Assembly: GCA_023441255.1 (NCBI GenBank)
Contig: JAEZPW010000113.1
Coordinates: 1 to 19,056, forward strand
Length of the DNA: 19,056 nt
Reading direction: 5' to 3'
Source of the DNA: Acidobacteriota bacterium
GTDB taxonomy: Bacteria > Acidobacteriota > Terriglobia > Terriglobales > Acidobacteriaceae
The notes under the pieces are model-generated. The model was not told where the DNA came from and did not search any database. It saw nothing but the letters and a program-made list of their open reading frames with translations. This document shows, one piece after another, positions 1 through 7,479 of this stretch (position 1 is its first letter; each line of letters starts with the position of its first letter). The position numbers were made by a program, and so were the translations under genes.

Positions 1-14
1 CCACGTACCCAGAG

Positions 15-40
15 GGCCGGGACGGGGCACAGCCCCGGCC
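15..40. repeat. GC-rich hairpin downstream of the GH35 gene
   Basis: The arms ggggc (24-28) and gcccc (32-36) flank a 3-nt loop, and ggccgg (15-20) can pair with ccggcc (35-40) as an alternative. It lies about 65 nt past the GH35 stop codon on the minus strand. It contains ggggcac, so it may be a rearranged member of the GGGGCACC hairpin family found elsewhere in the window. No U-tract follows on the minus strand, so a terminator role is only possible. Confidence 0.4.
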
Positions 41-60
41 CCACACCTTTCTTCTCAACA

Positions 61-105
61 GAACAGTGCAACCCAGAACAACAGTGCAACCCAGAACAGC
101 CTCAC
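61..105. repeat. Short direct repeats (gaaca..cagtgcaaccca)
   Basis: Two copies of a 15-18 nt unit (61-75 and 76-93), differing by an inserted aac, are followed by a partial third copy that starts gaacagc at 94. They end right at the GH35 stop codon. No coding or known regulatory role is visible. Confidence 0.55.
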
Positions 106-1749
106 CTAGTACGTCGCCAGCTTGACCCGCAGCACTTGCGGGATGCTGGTGAAGTTGAGGCCGTAGTCGGTCTGGTCGCCGTTCCAGATGCGTTTCATCT
201 TCCACGTGCCGTTCTCGTACTGGCCTTCTTCGACTGAGACGAACATCCGCTGCGTTTTGGTCTCGCCTGTGGAGGCGACGCGGTTGAAGTCCACGCGGCA
301 GTGCACACCGGTGACGAGGAATTCGTCGGGGCCTAGTTGGGCGACGAGTGCCTGGCCTTCGGGCTTTTCGTTTCCGGGAGCGGGCTTGGTCGAGTAGAAG
401 GACGGCAGGCCGTAGGAGACGGTGGCGGTCCACTGCGCGGGCTTGCCATTGAGCGCGGCGAAGGTGAGCGTTTCCGTGTGGACTGCGGGATTTTCGGCGG
501 CGCCGCGCACGCGGTCCGCGGCGATGAGCCGCGCGAGTTCGCGCTGTATGGGGCCGACAATGGCGTAGTTCAGCGCGAAGGGCGCGAGCGTTTCGTTGTC
601 GACGCGCGCGGCGCCGAGCGGATAGTTGACGTAGCCGGTCTGGTCCATGCCGAAGGGGGCCCAGCCGAATGCGCCCGCGCCGAGCGAGGCGAAGAAGTAG
701 TGCGCGTAGATAGTGCTGTTGCCGGTTTCGGGCACGAAGAGCGGGTTCCACGGCAGCGCGTACTGGCGCAGCACGGCCAGGTATTTTTCATGCTCGGGCA
801 TGTAGATGTCGGGTGCGAGGGCGTCGATCGCGGGCGCGGCTACGTGCCAGATGGGCAGTGCGTCATAGACAGGGCCGCCGCTTTCGAAGCTGCCCAGAGC
901 GCCCTTGTGCAGCGGGTCGCGCAGGGCGGCGTTGACGTACAGGGGCAGCGGGTAGACGCGCTTGCCTGCCTCGGCGATCTGGTTGATGTAGCGGGCGATG
1001 GCCCAGGAGTAGAAGTATGGGTCGGCGTCTTCGCCGAAGACCTGTGTCCAGTTGCCGCGCGCGCCTTCCTTGCCCATGGCCTTCAGCACGTCGGCAGGCA
1101 CGGGTTGCGCGAAGAGCTTTTCGGCGGCCGGAGAGTGATCGCGCGAGGCGCCCCAGATGCCGGGCTCGTTTTCGACCTGCACCATTATTACTGTGTGCTG
1201 CGGGTCGGCCGACTTGAGGTGCTGCATCAGTGCCGTGAAGGCCTTGGTGTCGGCGGCAAGCGTCTGCTCGCCGAAAGGTGAGAGCGAGAACACCTGGCGT
1301 CCGTCGGCGGTGGTGGCCAGCGGAAAGCGCTTCTGATCGAGTTTCACCCATTCGGGCGCGTAGGAGGCACTGCCGTTCTTCCAGGTGCCGAACCAGAGCA
1401 GCACCAGCCGAACTCTATGCACGCGTGCCTGGATGAGCAGCATGTCGACATTCGCGTAATCGAACTGGCCTTCGCGGGGCTCGAACTGCTCCCAGTAGAT
1501 GGGCGCTTCGACGGTGTTGACGCCGAGCGTGTCCATGACGGGCCAAACGGCGTTCATGCTGCTGGCCCAGGCGGAGGAGTTGTTGACCTGCGCGCCCAGC
1601 ATGAGGAACGGTGCGCCGTCCACAATGAGGGCCGGGTGGGCGCCGCTGCGGTCGATGCGGGGGAGAGATGCGTCGGGAGATGACTGCGCGAACAGCGAGC
1701 AGACGAGGAGTGCCGGAAGAATGAACAGACATCGAGCTATTCTGGACAT
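106..1749 (-). CDS. Secreted GH35-family beta-galactosidase (DUF5597-type C-terminus)
   Basis: A 547-residue exo-acting beta-galactosidase, expected to remove terminal beta-galactose from plant oligosaccharides outside the cytoplasm. Residues 1-21 form a signal peptide (R-rich start, hydrophobic 8-20, cleavage near FAQ). The GH clan-A TIM barrel spans about 35-400. The acid/base is Glu195 in the VENEPG motif (family pattern ENEYG), and the likely nucleophile is Glu341 in FVPETGN. The region after about 400 resembles the beta-rich DUF5597 extension. Length and layout resemble the xyloglucan-linked Bgl35A enzyme of Cellvibrio (established family knowledge, not aligned here). With GH74 and GH31 enzymes in the same window, galactose caps of xyloglucan side chains are a reasonable substrate, though galactomannan would also fit. 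No clear Shine-Dalgarno sequence precedes the ATG, but the signal peptide supports this start. It is separated from the minus-strand gene upstream by palindromic repeats. Confidence 0.85.
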   Translation of the reverse strand: MSRIARCLFILPALLVCSLFAQSSPDASLPRIDRSGAHPALIVDGAPFLMLGAQVNNSSAWASSMNAVWPVMDTLGVNTVEAPIYWEQFEPREGQFDYANVDMLLIQARVHRVRLVLLWFGTWKNGSASYAPEWVKLDQKRFPLATTADGRQVFSLSPFGEQTLAADTKAFTALMQHLKSADPQHTVIMVQVENEPGIWGASRDHSPAAEKLFAQPVPADVLKAMGKEGARGNWTQVFGEDADPYFYSWAIARYINQIAEAGKRVYPLPLYVNAALRDPLHKGALGSFESGGPVYDALPIWHVAAPAIDALAPDIYMPEHEKYLAVLRQYALPWNPLFVPETGNSTIYAHYFFASLGAGAFGWAPFGMDQTGYVNYPLGAARVDNETLAPFALNYAIVGPIQRELARLIAADRVRGAAENPAVHTETLTFAALNGKPAQWTATVSYGLPSFYSTKPAPGNEKPEGQALVAQLGPDEFLVTGVHCRVDFNRVASTGETKTQRMFVSVEEGQYENGTWKMKRIWNGDQTDYGLNFTSIPQVLRVKLATY

Positions 1750-1792
1750 GAGGGAAGGATAGTTGATGCGCGCTTACGCGAAAACCTTGAAA

Positions 1793-1875
1793 CACGGATT
1801 AACGCGGATTTTCACCGATTGAGAATCTGAAACATTCTTGAATTGCCTATCCGTCCAAATCCGTTTTGATCCGTG
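1793..1875. repeat. Imperfect inverted repeat (CACGGATTAACGCGGATT type)
   Basis: The left arm (1793-1820) and right arm (1848-1875) are complementary at 21 of 28 positions, around a 27-nt AT-richer centre. Motifs of the form GGATTAACGCGGATTT are, in my experience, abundant between genes in Acidobacteria and some other phyla. It sits in front of the GH35 gene. It could be a mobile palindromic unit or fold in RNA. Confidence 0.65.
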
Positions 1876-1900
1876 CTGCCGGTGTAGTGAGGAAGAGGTC

Positions 1901-1947
1901 AAAGACCCCACCCTAAGCGCGACTGCGGCGCTTAGGATGGGGCACCC
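1901..1947 (+). repeat. GGGGCACC hairpin element A
   Basis: It starts aaagacccc. Arms 1906-1920 and 1928-1942 pair at 14 of 15 positions around a 7-nt loop, and ggggcaccc closes the + end. In minus-strand RNA the odd pair becomes G-U. It starts about 20 nt past the stop of the 1966-2541 minus-strand gene, and on that strand the stem is followed by TCTTTG, so it might also act as a weak terminator. It shares the 14-nt string aggatggggcaccc with element D at 10597-10610. Confidence 0.75.
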
Positions 1948-1965
1948 TCATGATTCTCGATAGAC

Positions 1966-2541
1966 TCAGTCCCAGCCCCAGGGATGCAGCACTTCTCGCA
2001 CCCTGCCATCGCGTCCGAACCAGACGCCGAAGGAGATGTGCTGCGGGGTCGACGTTGTATAGCTGAAGCCGACGTAGTACTCGGCGCTGGCAAATTCCGT
2101 GTCCAACAAACGGGCGAAATCGTCGCGAGTGACCTTTCGCGACTCGGTGTCGTCGATTCCCGGAGAAGCAAGTTCCAGGCGCAGCCTGTCGTTGTCTGTG
2201 CCGTGAAACCGGACCCAGGACACGGCTTCGCACGATTGTAGTTCCGCGGCGTTGACCGGACGGGACGCGGCGTCTGAGGGCGGATCCTCAGGAGGTTCAA
2301 CCGAGCCTGTTTTTGTGCGGCACGCGACGGTGCGTCGGGTACGCAACACCTTGCCGGAAAGATAGCCTTCCGGGAAGACCTGGACGAACTCGTGGGCCGT
2401 CATGCCGGGGTGGATCCTTTCCGCCATCTTTTGCACGCGGTGATGCGCAAACCACAGCGTGCCAAAAACGCCGACCACGCAAAGGACGACGATTGCCACA
2501 AATGCCCCGACAACTTTCAGCAAGATACGAAGCGCGCGCAC
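1966..2541 (-). CDS. Small membrane-anchored protein, possibly BamE-like fold
   Basis: 191 residues, function not recognised. Residues 7-30 form one strongly hydrophobic helix after a basic start (MRALRILLK), so the rest should sit outside the cytoplasmic membrane. Residues 43-58 read IHPGMTAHEFVQVFPE, which resembles the helical GMT..EV motif of BamE/SmpA-type small periplasmic proteins; the C-terminus ends in strand-like segments (YYVGFSY, ISFGVWFGRDGRV), which fits that two-layer fold. This likeness is weak and by eye. There is no lipobox. The start is GTG, preceded by GGAGA 6 nt upstream. It begins 18 nt after the end of the broken TIM-barrel gene on the same strand, so the two were probably co-transcribed. 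Element A follows its stop codon. Confidence 0.6.
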   Translation of the reverse strand: MRALRILLKVVGAFVAIVVLCVVGVFGTLWFAHHRVQKMAERIHPGMTAHEFVQVFPEGYLSGKVLRTRRTVACRTKTGSVEPPEDPPSDAASRPVNAAELQSCEAVSWVRFHGTDNDRLRLELASPGIDDTESRKVTRDDFARLLDTEFASAEYYVGFSYTTSTPQHISFGVWFGRDGRVREVLHPWGWD

Positions 2542-2559
2542 GTTTTCTCCAGAGTCCGG

Positions 2560-3429
2560 TTAGACCTTCAGCTTCCTCACGTAGTCGGCGTCGATCCTGA
2601 TAGCCTCGAGCGGATCGATATCGAATTCTTCCTGCTCGACGAAGTAATGCTCGAGCGCAGGGGCGGCGGCGAAGATGGGGGCGTAGTCGATGTTGCCCCG
2701 ACCGAGTTCGGTGGACTTGCTGGCCTCGAGATCGGTCTTATTAATAATGACGTCTTTGACGTGGAAGAGCGTGAAGCGGCCCGGATGCTTGCGGAGGTAT
2801 TCGGCGGGGGTGAAGCCGCCGACGACAAACCAGCCGCAGTCCATCTCCATTTTCACCAGCGAGGGATCGGTGAGGCGCAGGAGTTCGTCGTAGGGCACCT
2901 TGCCGTCGGTGGTCTTCAGCTCGCGAATGTGGTTGTGGTAAGCGAACTTGAGGCCGGCGGCTTTGGCTTTTTCGGCGATGAGGTTGAACTGCTCGGCGTT
3001 CCACTTCCAGTCGTCGAGCGTGAGTTCTTTGTGGTCGGGATTCTTCGGGGCGGGCGCGGAACAGACGAGGTAGTCGATGCCGAGCTGGTGGCCGTAGTCG
3101 ATGAGGTCTTCGGGTTTTGGCAGCAGCGCCTACAGCGGATGATGCGCCGCCACACACTTGAGCCCGGCGTTTTCGACCGCCGCCTTGAATTCGGGAGCCG
3201 TGTGACCGTAGTAGCCGGCGGACTCGACTTCCTGGTATCCGGCCTTGGCGAGTTCGCGCAGGGTGCCGTCGAAATCTTTCGCCAGCAATTCGCGGACGGT
3301 GTAGAGCTGAATGCCGATCGAGAGCTTGGGCGCGGCGGCGGAGAGGGTGGGTAGCGCCGTCATCGCGGCTCCGGCGGCGATAGCGGTCGTGGTGGTCTTG
3401 ATGAAGGTGCGTCGCGTGATGTCGGTCAT
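2560..3429 (-). pseudogene. Tat-signal sugar phosphate isomerase/epimerase (TIM barrel) with in-frame TAG
   Basis: The reading frame is continuous for 289 codons except for one TAG (3130-3132) at codon 100. Residues 1-33 are a Tat signal (RRTFIK at 6-11, then an Ala/Thr-rich stretch). The rest is a xylose-isomerase-like AP2 TIM barrel: Glu69 in YQEVES, His165 and His167 in YHNH, Glu195 and Asp197 in MEMDCGW, FHVKD at 222-226, and acidic residues near 265-268. These are the usual metal and substrate ligands, and those after the TAG are all kept. Full length matches the family. The ATG has GGAG 8 nt upstream. It follows a Gfo/Idh/MocA oxidoreductase gene by 118 nt, a common pairing in sugar oxidation or epimerisation, including the 3-keto-sugar chemistry described in Bacteroides. 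Translation would normally stop at 99 residues, giving an inactive product. A base-call error or a very recent mutation is as likely as true decay. Confidence 0.8.
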
Positions 3430-3435
3430 GTTCTT

Positions 3436-3540
3436 AACTCCGAGTTTCGGAGGTTGCGGAGGTTTCGAACGTTTCAGAGGTTTTCGGAGTTAGTTTGAAA
3501 CTTCCGAAACGTCCGAACTGTGCGAAACCTCCGACCCTCG
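3436..3540. repeat. Palindromic CGGAGGTTTCG repeat
   Basis: The + strand has aactccga (3436-3443) matched by tcggagtt (3484-3491), with several cggaggtt units in the first half. The second half carries the complement (aaacctccga, ending near 3534). The whole 105-nt element fills the gap between the oxidoreductase and isomerase genes. Its outer arm, read on the minus strand as TCGGAGTT, provides the GGAG ribosome binding site of the isomerase gene. Confidence 0.7.
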
Positions 3541-3547
3541 ATGGCTG

Positions 3548-4900
3548 TTAGCTCTTAATTTTCTTTGCTGCGTTGTCCCATACGGCTACTGACTTCTTGA
3601 AGAACGAATGGTTTGACATGTGGCAGGCGATCGAGGCTGCGTTGCCAAAATCTTCGTTCTCCACCGGAGGCTTGCGCGTGCGCACAGCGTTGAAGAAGTT
3701 GGCCAGGTGATCGACGGTGTCGCTGTATCCGGCAGGGGCTTCGTAGACCTCGACCGGAACCTGTGTGGTGGCCGCGAGCGGCGCCGTCTTCGGGTGCTCG
3801 ATTTCGAACTGCGCGAGGTACTGTTTGCGCAGGTCGTTGGGCCAGCCGTAGATCGAGTAGCCTTCCGGATGCGGGTCCGTGTCCTGCGGCTTGAAGGTGA
3901 CGGTGTTGCCCGAGACGATCATCGTGCCCTTGGTGCCGTGGAAGGCGATGCTCTCGCCATCTTCGTTGTTGAGGTTGCAGCGGACCGTCGCCTGGAAGTT
4001 CGGATAGTCGTAGAAGGTCTGTATGAGGTCTGGGAATTCGCGACCATCTTTGAAGCGGAAGGTGCCGCCCATCGAGTAGGCGGTCTTGGGCGGCGCGACG
4101 GTTCCGGTGATGAACTGAATGCCGGAGATGAGGTGGACGAAGAGGTCCCCCGGGAGTCCTTCGCCGTAGTCGGCGAAGCAGCGCCAGCGGAAGAAGCGGG
4201 CGGCGTCGAAGGAGCGCTTGGGGGCGTCGACGAGGAAGGCGTTCCAGTCAATGGTCTGCTCGTTGGCGTCGGGCGGAATGGGGTAGACCCAGGCGCCGCT
4301 CGGGCTGTTGCGGTCGGAGTGGGCCTGCACGAAGAAGACGTCGCCGAGGCGGCCGGAGCTGAAGATCTCGCGCGCCTTGGCGTAGGCGACCGAGCTGACG
4401 CGCTGGCTGCCGATCTGCAGGATGCGGCTGTTCTTCTTCGCGGCGGCCACCATGGCGAAGCCGTCGTCGACGTTGTGCGACATGGGCTTCTCGCAGTAGA
4501 CGTCTTTGCCCGCGGCGCAGGCCTCTTCGACGAGGCGGCGGTGCAGATGGTCGGGGATGGCGATGATGACCGCATCCACGTCCTTGCGGTCGAGGATCTC
4601 GCGGTAGTTGCGCGTGACCGGGATCATCTTGTCGGCGGATTCCTGAGCGGCGCGCAGGCGTCCGTCATAGAGGTCGCAGGCGGCAACACATTCGACGTTG
4701 GGTACGACAAGCGTGCCCTTCAGGAGTTCGCAGCCGCGAACACCCGTGCCGATGGAGGCGAAACGTACTTTCTCGCCGGCGGCTTCGGCGGCGAACAGCG
4801 GGGTGGCGTCGAGAACGGTGGTCTTCAGGATGGCGCCCGCGGCTGCAGCGCCGGCTCCCAGGCGGACGAAATCGCGACGGCTAATCGGGTATTTGCCCAT
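3548..4900 (-). CDS. Tat-exported Gfo/Idh/MocA family oxidoreductase
   Basis: A 450-residue NAD(P)-dependent sugar dehydrogenase-type protein. Residues 1-39 are a twin-arginine signal (SRRDFVRLG at 7-15, then an Ala-rich stretch, cleavage near FAAEA), so it is exported folded with its cofactor. A Rossmann domain follows: the degenerate nucleotide loop IGTGVRG (50-56), AACDLYDGR (74-82), IIAIPDHLH (112-120), and the family signature CEKP with Glu137-Lys138-Pro139. The C-terminal substrate domain spans about 165-440, with GDLFVHL (251-257) resembling the conserved G..D..H catalytic region; His256 is the likely catalytic residue. AGGAG lies 8 nt before the ATG. Acidobacteria carry many such Tat-borne paralogs, and substrates cannot be read from sequence. 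The following isomerase-like gene suggests that a sugar or cyclitol is oxidised and then rearranged. Confidence 0.88.
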   Translation of the reverse strand: MGKYPISRRDFVRLGAGAAAAGAILKTTVLDATPLFAAEAAGEKVRFASIGTGVRGCELLKGTLVVPNVECVAACDLYDGRLRAAQESADKMIPVTRNYREILDRKDVDAVIIAIPDHLHRRLVEEACAAGKDVYCEKPMSHNVDDGFAMVAAAKKNSRILQIGSQRVSSVAYAKAREIFSSGRLGDVFFVQAHSDRNSPSGAWVYPIPPDANEQTIDWNAFLVDAPKRSFDAARFFRWRCFADYGEGLPGDLFVHLISGIQFITGTVAPPKTAYSMGGTFRFKDGREFPDLIQTFYDYPNFQATVRCNLNNEDGESIAFHGTKGTMIVSGNTVTFKPQDTDPHPEGYSIYGWPNDLRKQYLAQFEIEHPKTAPLAATTQVPVEVYEAPAGYSDTVDHLANFFNAVRTRKPPVENEDFGNAASIACHMSNHSFFKKSVAVWDNAAKKIKS

Positions 4901-5145
4901 GCGATGAACTCCTGTTTTTCAGAGTGCGAACCATTCTAGTGCGAGTTGCTGAAGGGGGCTAGTGGTACGCGTGTGAAGCATGAGTTTCAGCCGCAGGAGA
5001 GATGGATTCTCTTGAAGTGATACTCCGCGAATTGTAGGGTCCCGTTTCGGGAAGAGAGCGATATGCCTGATGTCGTCCACAATCGTGGAACTTAGCTGTG
5101 AATCGGCGTAAAGTGCTGGCTATCAGCGCCGTAGTTACGCCATAC

Positions 5146-5153
5146 AAGGGGAG
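5146..5153 (+). promoter_or_regulatory. Ribosome binding site of the 5164 gene
   Basis: aaggggag lies 10 nt before the ATG at 5164. It favours that start over an in-frame upstream ATG at 5098, which has no such site and would bury the signal peptide. Confidence 0.6.
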
Positions 5154-5163
5154 CCACACGTCC

Positions 5164-5712
5164 ATGCTCCGAATCAAACTCGCATTCGCTGTACTATTCG
5201 TCTTTTGTGCGAATGCGTCCGCTCAAGACGCAGCTGTGCGGAACGAACTACAGTCGAAACAGGCTCCTGCGTCTTGCACGTGCGACATCTCAGAACTTTA
5301 TCGCTTGGGCGGTTGGGCGGTACCGGGATTGAAAGCGGCGAAAGCCATTGGCAAGCGAGCAGAGTCCCGCAACATGCCCGGCGTGTTCGTACGGTTCTTA
5401 AAGCCCGGCGACAATCAATCAGTGTTTGCCTACTACAAGTGTTCTCCCGACCACAGTGGAAGACTTGAAATCATGGAATTCCCAATAGCTGTTGGTCGTC
5501 TTGTATCTTTTGACGTTGGTGGGCGTGTATTCGCGTACTGGGTTCACTACGGGAGAGAGCATTTCAGTGAGAATGGCGAACGTAGGGATGCTGGGGCGGA
5601 GTCAGACGTTATCTTTTACGATTTAGAGGGAGCGGGACGATTCACGCTTGTGCGATGGACAAAGCTACCGCTGCCTGAATTCATACCTGACTGGGTGCGC
5701 AAGCAGCCATAG
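5164..5712 (+). CDS. Secreted protein of unknown function
   Basis: 182 residues and not recognised. Residues 1-21 form a clear signal peptide (MLRIKLAFAVLFVFCANASA, cleavage at ASA-Q). The mature part has Cys38, Cys40 and Cys93 (CTC near its N-terminus and YYKCSP), a central strand-rich stretch (GVFVRFL, IAVGRLVSFDVGGRVFAYWVHYG) and a Trp/Pro-rich tail (LPEFIPDWVRKQP). No catalytic motif is evident. The start at 5164 is chosen for its ribosome binding site and signal peptide. The gene is visibly less GC-rich than its neighbours (many AT-ending codons), which could mean horizontal transfer or relaxed selection. It diverges from the oxidoreductase gene across 263 nt with no recognisable promoter, and no functional link is apparent. 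Confidence 0.65.
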   Translation: MLRIKLAFAVLFVFCANASAQDAAVRNELQSKQAPASCTCDISELYRLGGWAVPGLKAAKAIGKRAESRNMPGVFVRFLKPGDNQSVFAYYKCSPDHSGRLEIMEFPIAVGRLVSFDVGGRVFAYWVHYGREHFSENGERRDAGAESDVIFYDLEGAGRFTLVRWTKLPLPEFIPDWVRKQP

Positions 5713-5981
5713 CAAATCGCCAAATGACCGTGACGTGATTGTGCCAGCATCCAAACCTACCACCAGTTCGCATTAGCTCGTAAGATCGAGAGATCGCCTG
5801 ACCCAGCGTTTGATTGCATTGCGACAATTTCAGCAAACGGTCAGGTGTTTGAGCTCCGCTCTGTTCGCATTCTCGAACATCCTGCCGAGTGTCCCGTCTC
5901 ATCGAAACCTGCAAAAGCAACCCACATGTGCCGTCCTCGATTCCTCGTGCGGTGCGAGTTGTTCCGCCCTGGTGGTGTTTT

Positions 5982-7223
5982 ATGCGTCCTCAATCTCTGT
6001 TTTCTATCGCACTTTCCACACTGCTGCTGAGTTTTCTCTTCGCTTGCGGTGGGTCCTCGGGCAACAGCAACAATTCGGGCAGCGGCAATCCTCCCGGCAC
6101 CGGAAGTAATTCGGGTGGCGGTAGCCCGGGCGGTTCTGGGAGCGGGGGAGGCGGGGCGACTGTGCCCCAGGAATTCCTGTACGCCTCGCTGCCTTCGTCG
6201 AACAGCATCGCGGCTTTTCAGATTGACACCAACACTGGCGCGCTGACGGCAGTGTCCGGTTCGCCTTTCGCGGCAACGGGACAGAGCCCGATGGGACTGG
6301 CCGTACATCCTTCGGGCAAGTTCCTGTATGGCGTGAACCCGCAGAGCCCGAACGGGCAGGGGGACCTGGGCGCCATCTCGGCTTACAACATCGCCTCCAA
6401 TGGAGTGCTCACCCCCAACGGCGAAGAGGTGAAAACCGGCAGCGGCATTGAGCCTTTCGCCGTTGCCGTCAGTTCAAACGGGCAGTTCGTTTACACGGTG
6501 GCCGGGTTGAGTTCGGTCCCATCGGGTTACACGGTGGATGCTACAACCGGCCAGCTCACGCCGATGTCCACCGCCAGAGCTGATTTTCAGGACCTGTTCA
6601 GCGCCGGTGGACTCCTGGTGAGTGACAGCTTCGTGTACGAGAGTTTTCTGAATGGAGTCGACGCATTTCCTATCGGCCCGGACGGCAAACTGACCGACAC
6701 GTCCGACATGCCGGCGCTCTCCGTTGGCTTCGGTGTGGGCAGGATGGCTTTTGGCCCCGGCCAGAAGTTCATTTATGCCATCGGCACCGGCCAGCAACTG
6801 CGGCCCGATCCGTCACTGCCCGGCACGCTGGTTTCCATTGCGGTCAGCAGCACAGGAGCATTGTCGCTCCTTGGCACGCCGCTGCCTTTCCAGGACGGGA
6901 GCGACGTTGCGGTGAACGGCAATTTTCTCTATGCCCTGAACAAGGATGGCGTGTCGGTCTTTGCCATCGACCCGAACAGCGGCGCCGTGACGCAGGTGCA
7001 GGGATCGCCGTTCGCGCTGCCGAACCAGTTCGGTCTCCTGCACGTCGATCCCTCGGGCAAGTTCCTGTATGTCGCGACCGCGGGCTTCCTCTCGAAAACG
7101 GGCAGCGCCAGCAGTATCGCCGTGTTCTCGATCGACTCCGCAGGTGGATTGCAGCCTGTTCAAGGCTCACCCTTCACGGTGCCAGGAGCGGTCGGCGGCT
7201 TCGCGAGCGTAGCAGTGCAGTGA
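5982..7223 (+). CDS. Beta-propeller lipoprotein of the lactonase (6-phosphogluconolactonase-like) family
   Basis: 413 residues from ATG 5982. Residues 1-21 are a lipoprotein signal with lipobox LFAC and Cys22 as the acyl site. Residues 23-60 are a Gly/Ser/Asn-rich stalk, then a propeller built from repeats of the type hPSGKFLYxxN, xxIDxxTGxLTxVxGSPF. VxGSPF recurs at 91-96, 339-344 and 393-398, and the 19-nt coding string for SGKFLY is identical at two distant sites, so some blades are recent duplicates. The family includes muconate-cycloisomerase-like lactonases, but most such acidobacterial lipoproteins have no known enzymatic role; surface binding is equally possible. An upstream in-frame start at 5889 would add 31 residues that do not look like a signal sequence, so it was rejected. 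The 269 nt before the ATG show no other gene and no convincing promoter. Confidence 0.8.
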   Translation: MRPQSLFSIALSTLLLSFLFACGGSSGNSNNSGSGNPPGTGSNSGGGSPGGSGSGGGGATVPQEFLYASLPSSNSIAAFQIDTNTGALTAVSGSPFAATGQSPMGLAVHPSGKFLYGVNPQSPNGQGDLGAISAYNIASNGVLTPNGEEVKTGSGIEPFAVAVSSNGQFVYTVAGLSSVPSGYTVDATTGQLTPMSTARADFQDLFSAGGLLVSDSFVYESFLNGVDAFPIGPDGKLTDTSDMPALSVGFGVGRMAFGPGQKFIYAIGTGQQLRPDPSLPGTLVSIAVSSTGALSLLGTPLPFQDGSDVAVNGNFLYALNKDGVSVFAIDPNSGAVTQVQGSPFALPNQFGLLHVDPSGKFLYVATAGFLSKTGSASSIAVFSIDSAGGLQPVQGSPFTVPGAVGGFASVAVQ

Positions 7224-7280
7224 AAGGTTTGCGGCTCGTTTATCGCGAACGCGCCGGAGTCAGTCTGACCATCCACGAAC

Positions 7281-7319
7281 TGCCCCGCTCAAGCCAAAAG
7301 AAAGATTGAACGGGGCACC
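7281..7319 (+). repeat. GGGGCACC hairpin element B
   Basis: Arms tgccccgctcaa (7281-7292) and ttgaacggggca (7306-7317) pair at 11 of 12 positions around a 13-nt purine-rich loop, with ggggcacc at the + end. It lies about 58 nt after the propeller gene. Confidence 0.7.
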
Positions 7320-7353
7320 GTCCAGATCTTGCCCGGGCGGGGCCCCTGCCGTG

Positions 7354-7479
7354 CCGAAAGCGCATTTCGGCCGTGCCTCCGGCACTTGCACCCTTACATC
7401 TGCCGTACCCCGGATTTCATCCGGGGCTAAGTTCGTTCCGTCCCTCGCGGGACGAAGCGGCCTGAAAGCCGATTTTCAG
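7354..7479. repeat. Array of short hairpins (CCCCGG..GGGGCTAA type)
   Basis: At least five perfect small stems follow each other: 7354-7370 (6-bp arms), 7373-7385 (gtgcc-tcc-ggcac), 7408-7426 (8-bp arms, followed by ctaa), 7439-7454 (6-bp arms) and 7462-7479 (ctgaaa/tttcag). A further arm, aaagccga (7465-7472), pairs with tcggcttt (7496-7503). A second array of the same style is at 16703-16785. Together with element B and the tRNA synthetase fragment it accounts for most of the 452-nt gap 7224-7675, which has no intact gene. Confidence 0.7.

Noticed and set aside
1906..1942. Element A as a classical rho-independent terminator
   Set aside because: The minus-strand tail is TCTTTG rather than a U run and the same element occurs in non-terminal places, so it is listed as a repeat.
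3130..3132. TAG as a recoded codon (pyrrolysine or programmed readthrough)
   Set aside because: There is no nearby readthrough element or recoding gene, and a point mutation or read error is a simpler cause.
2392..3354. Open frame of 320 codons on the + strand across the isomerase region
   Set aside because: It overlaps two minus-strand genes, starts inside one of them and has typical shadow composition.
3620..4939. Long open frame on the + strand opposite the oxidoreductase gene (439 codons)
   Set aside because: It is antisense to a clear Gfo/Idh/MocA gene, has low-complexity Gly/Val/Ala/Glu content and no domain; a GC-rich shadow.
7354..7479. Hairpin series as a CRISPR array
   Set aside because: The stems differ in sequence and spacing, with no constant repeat, no spacers of equal size and no cas genes.
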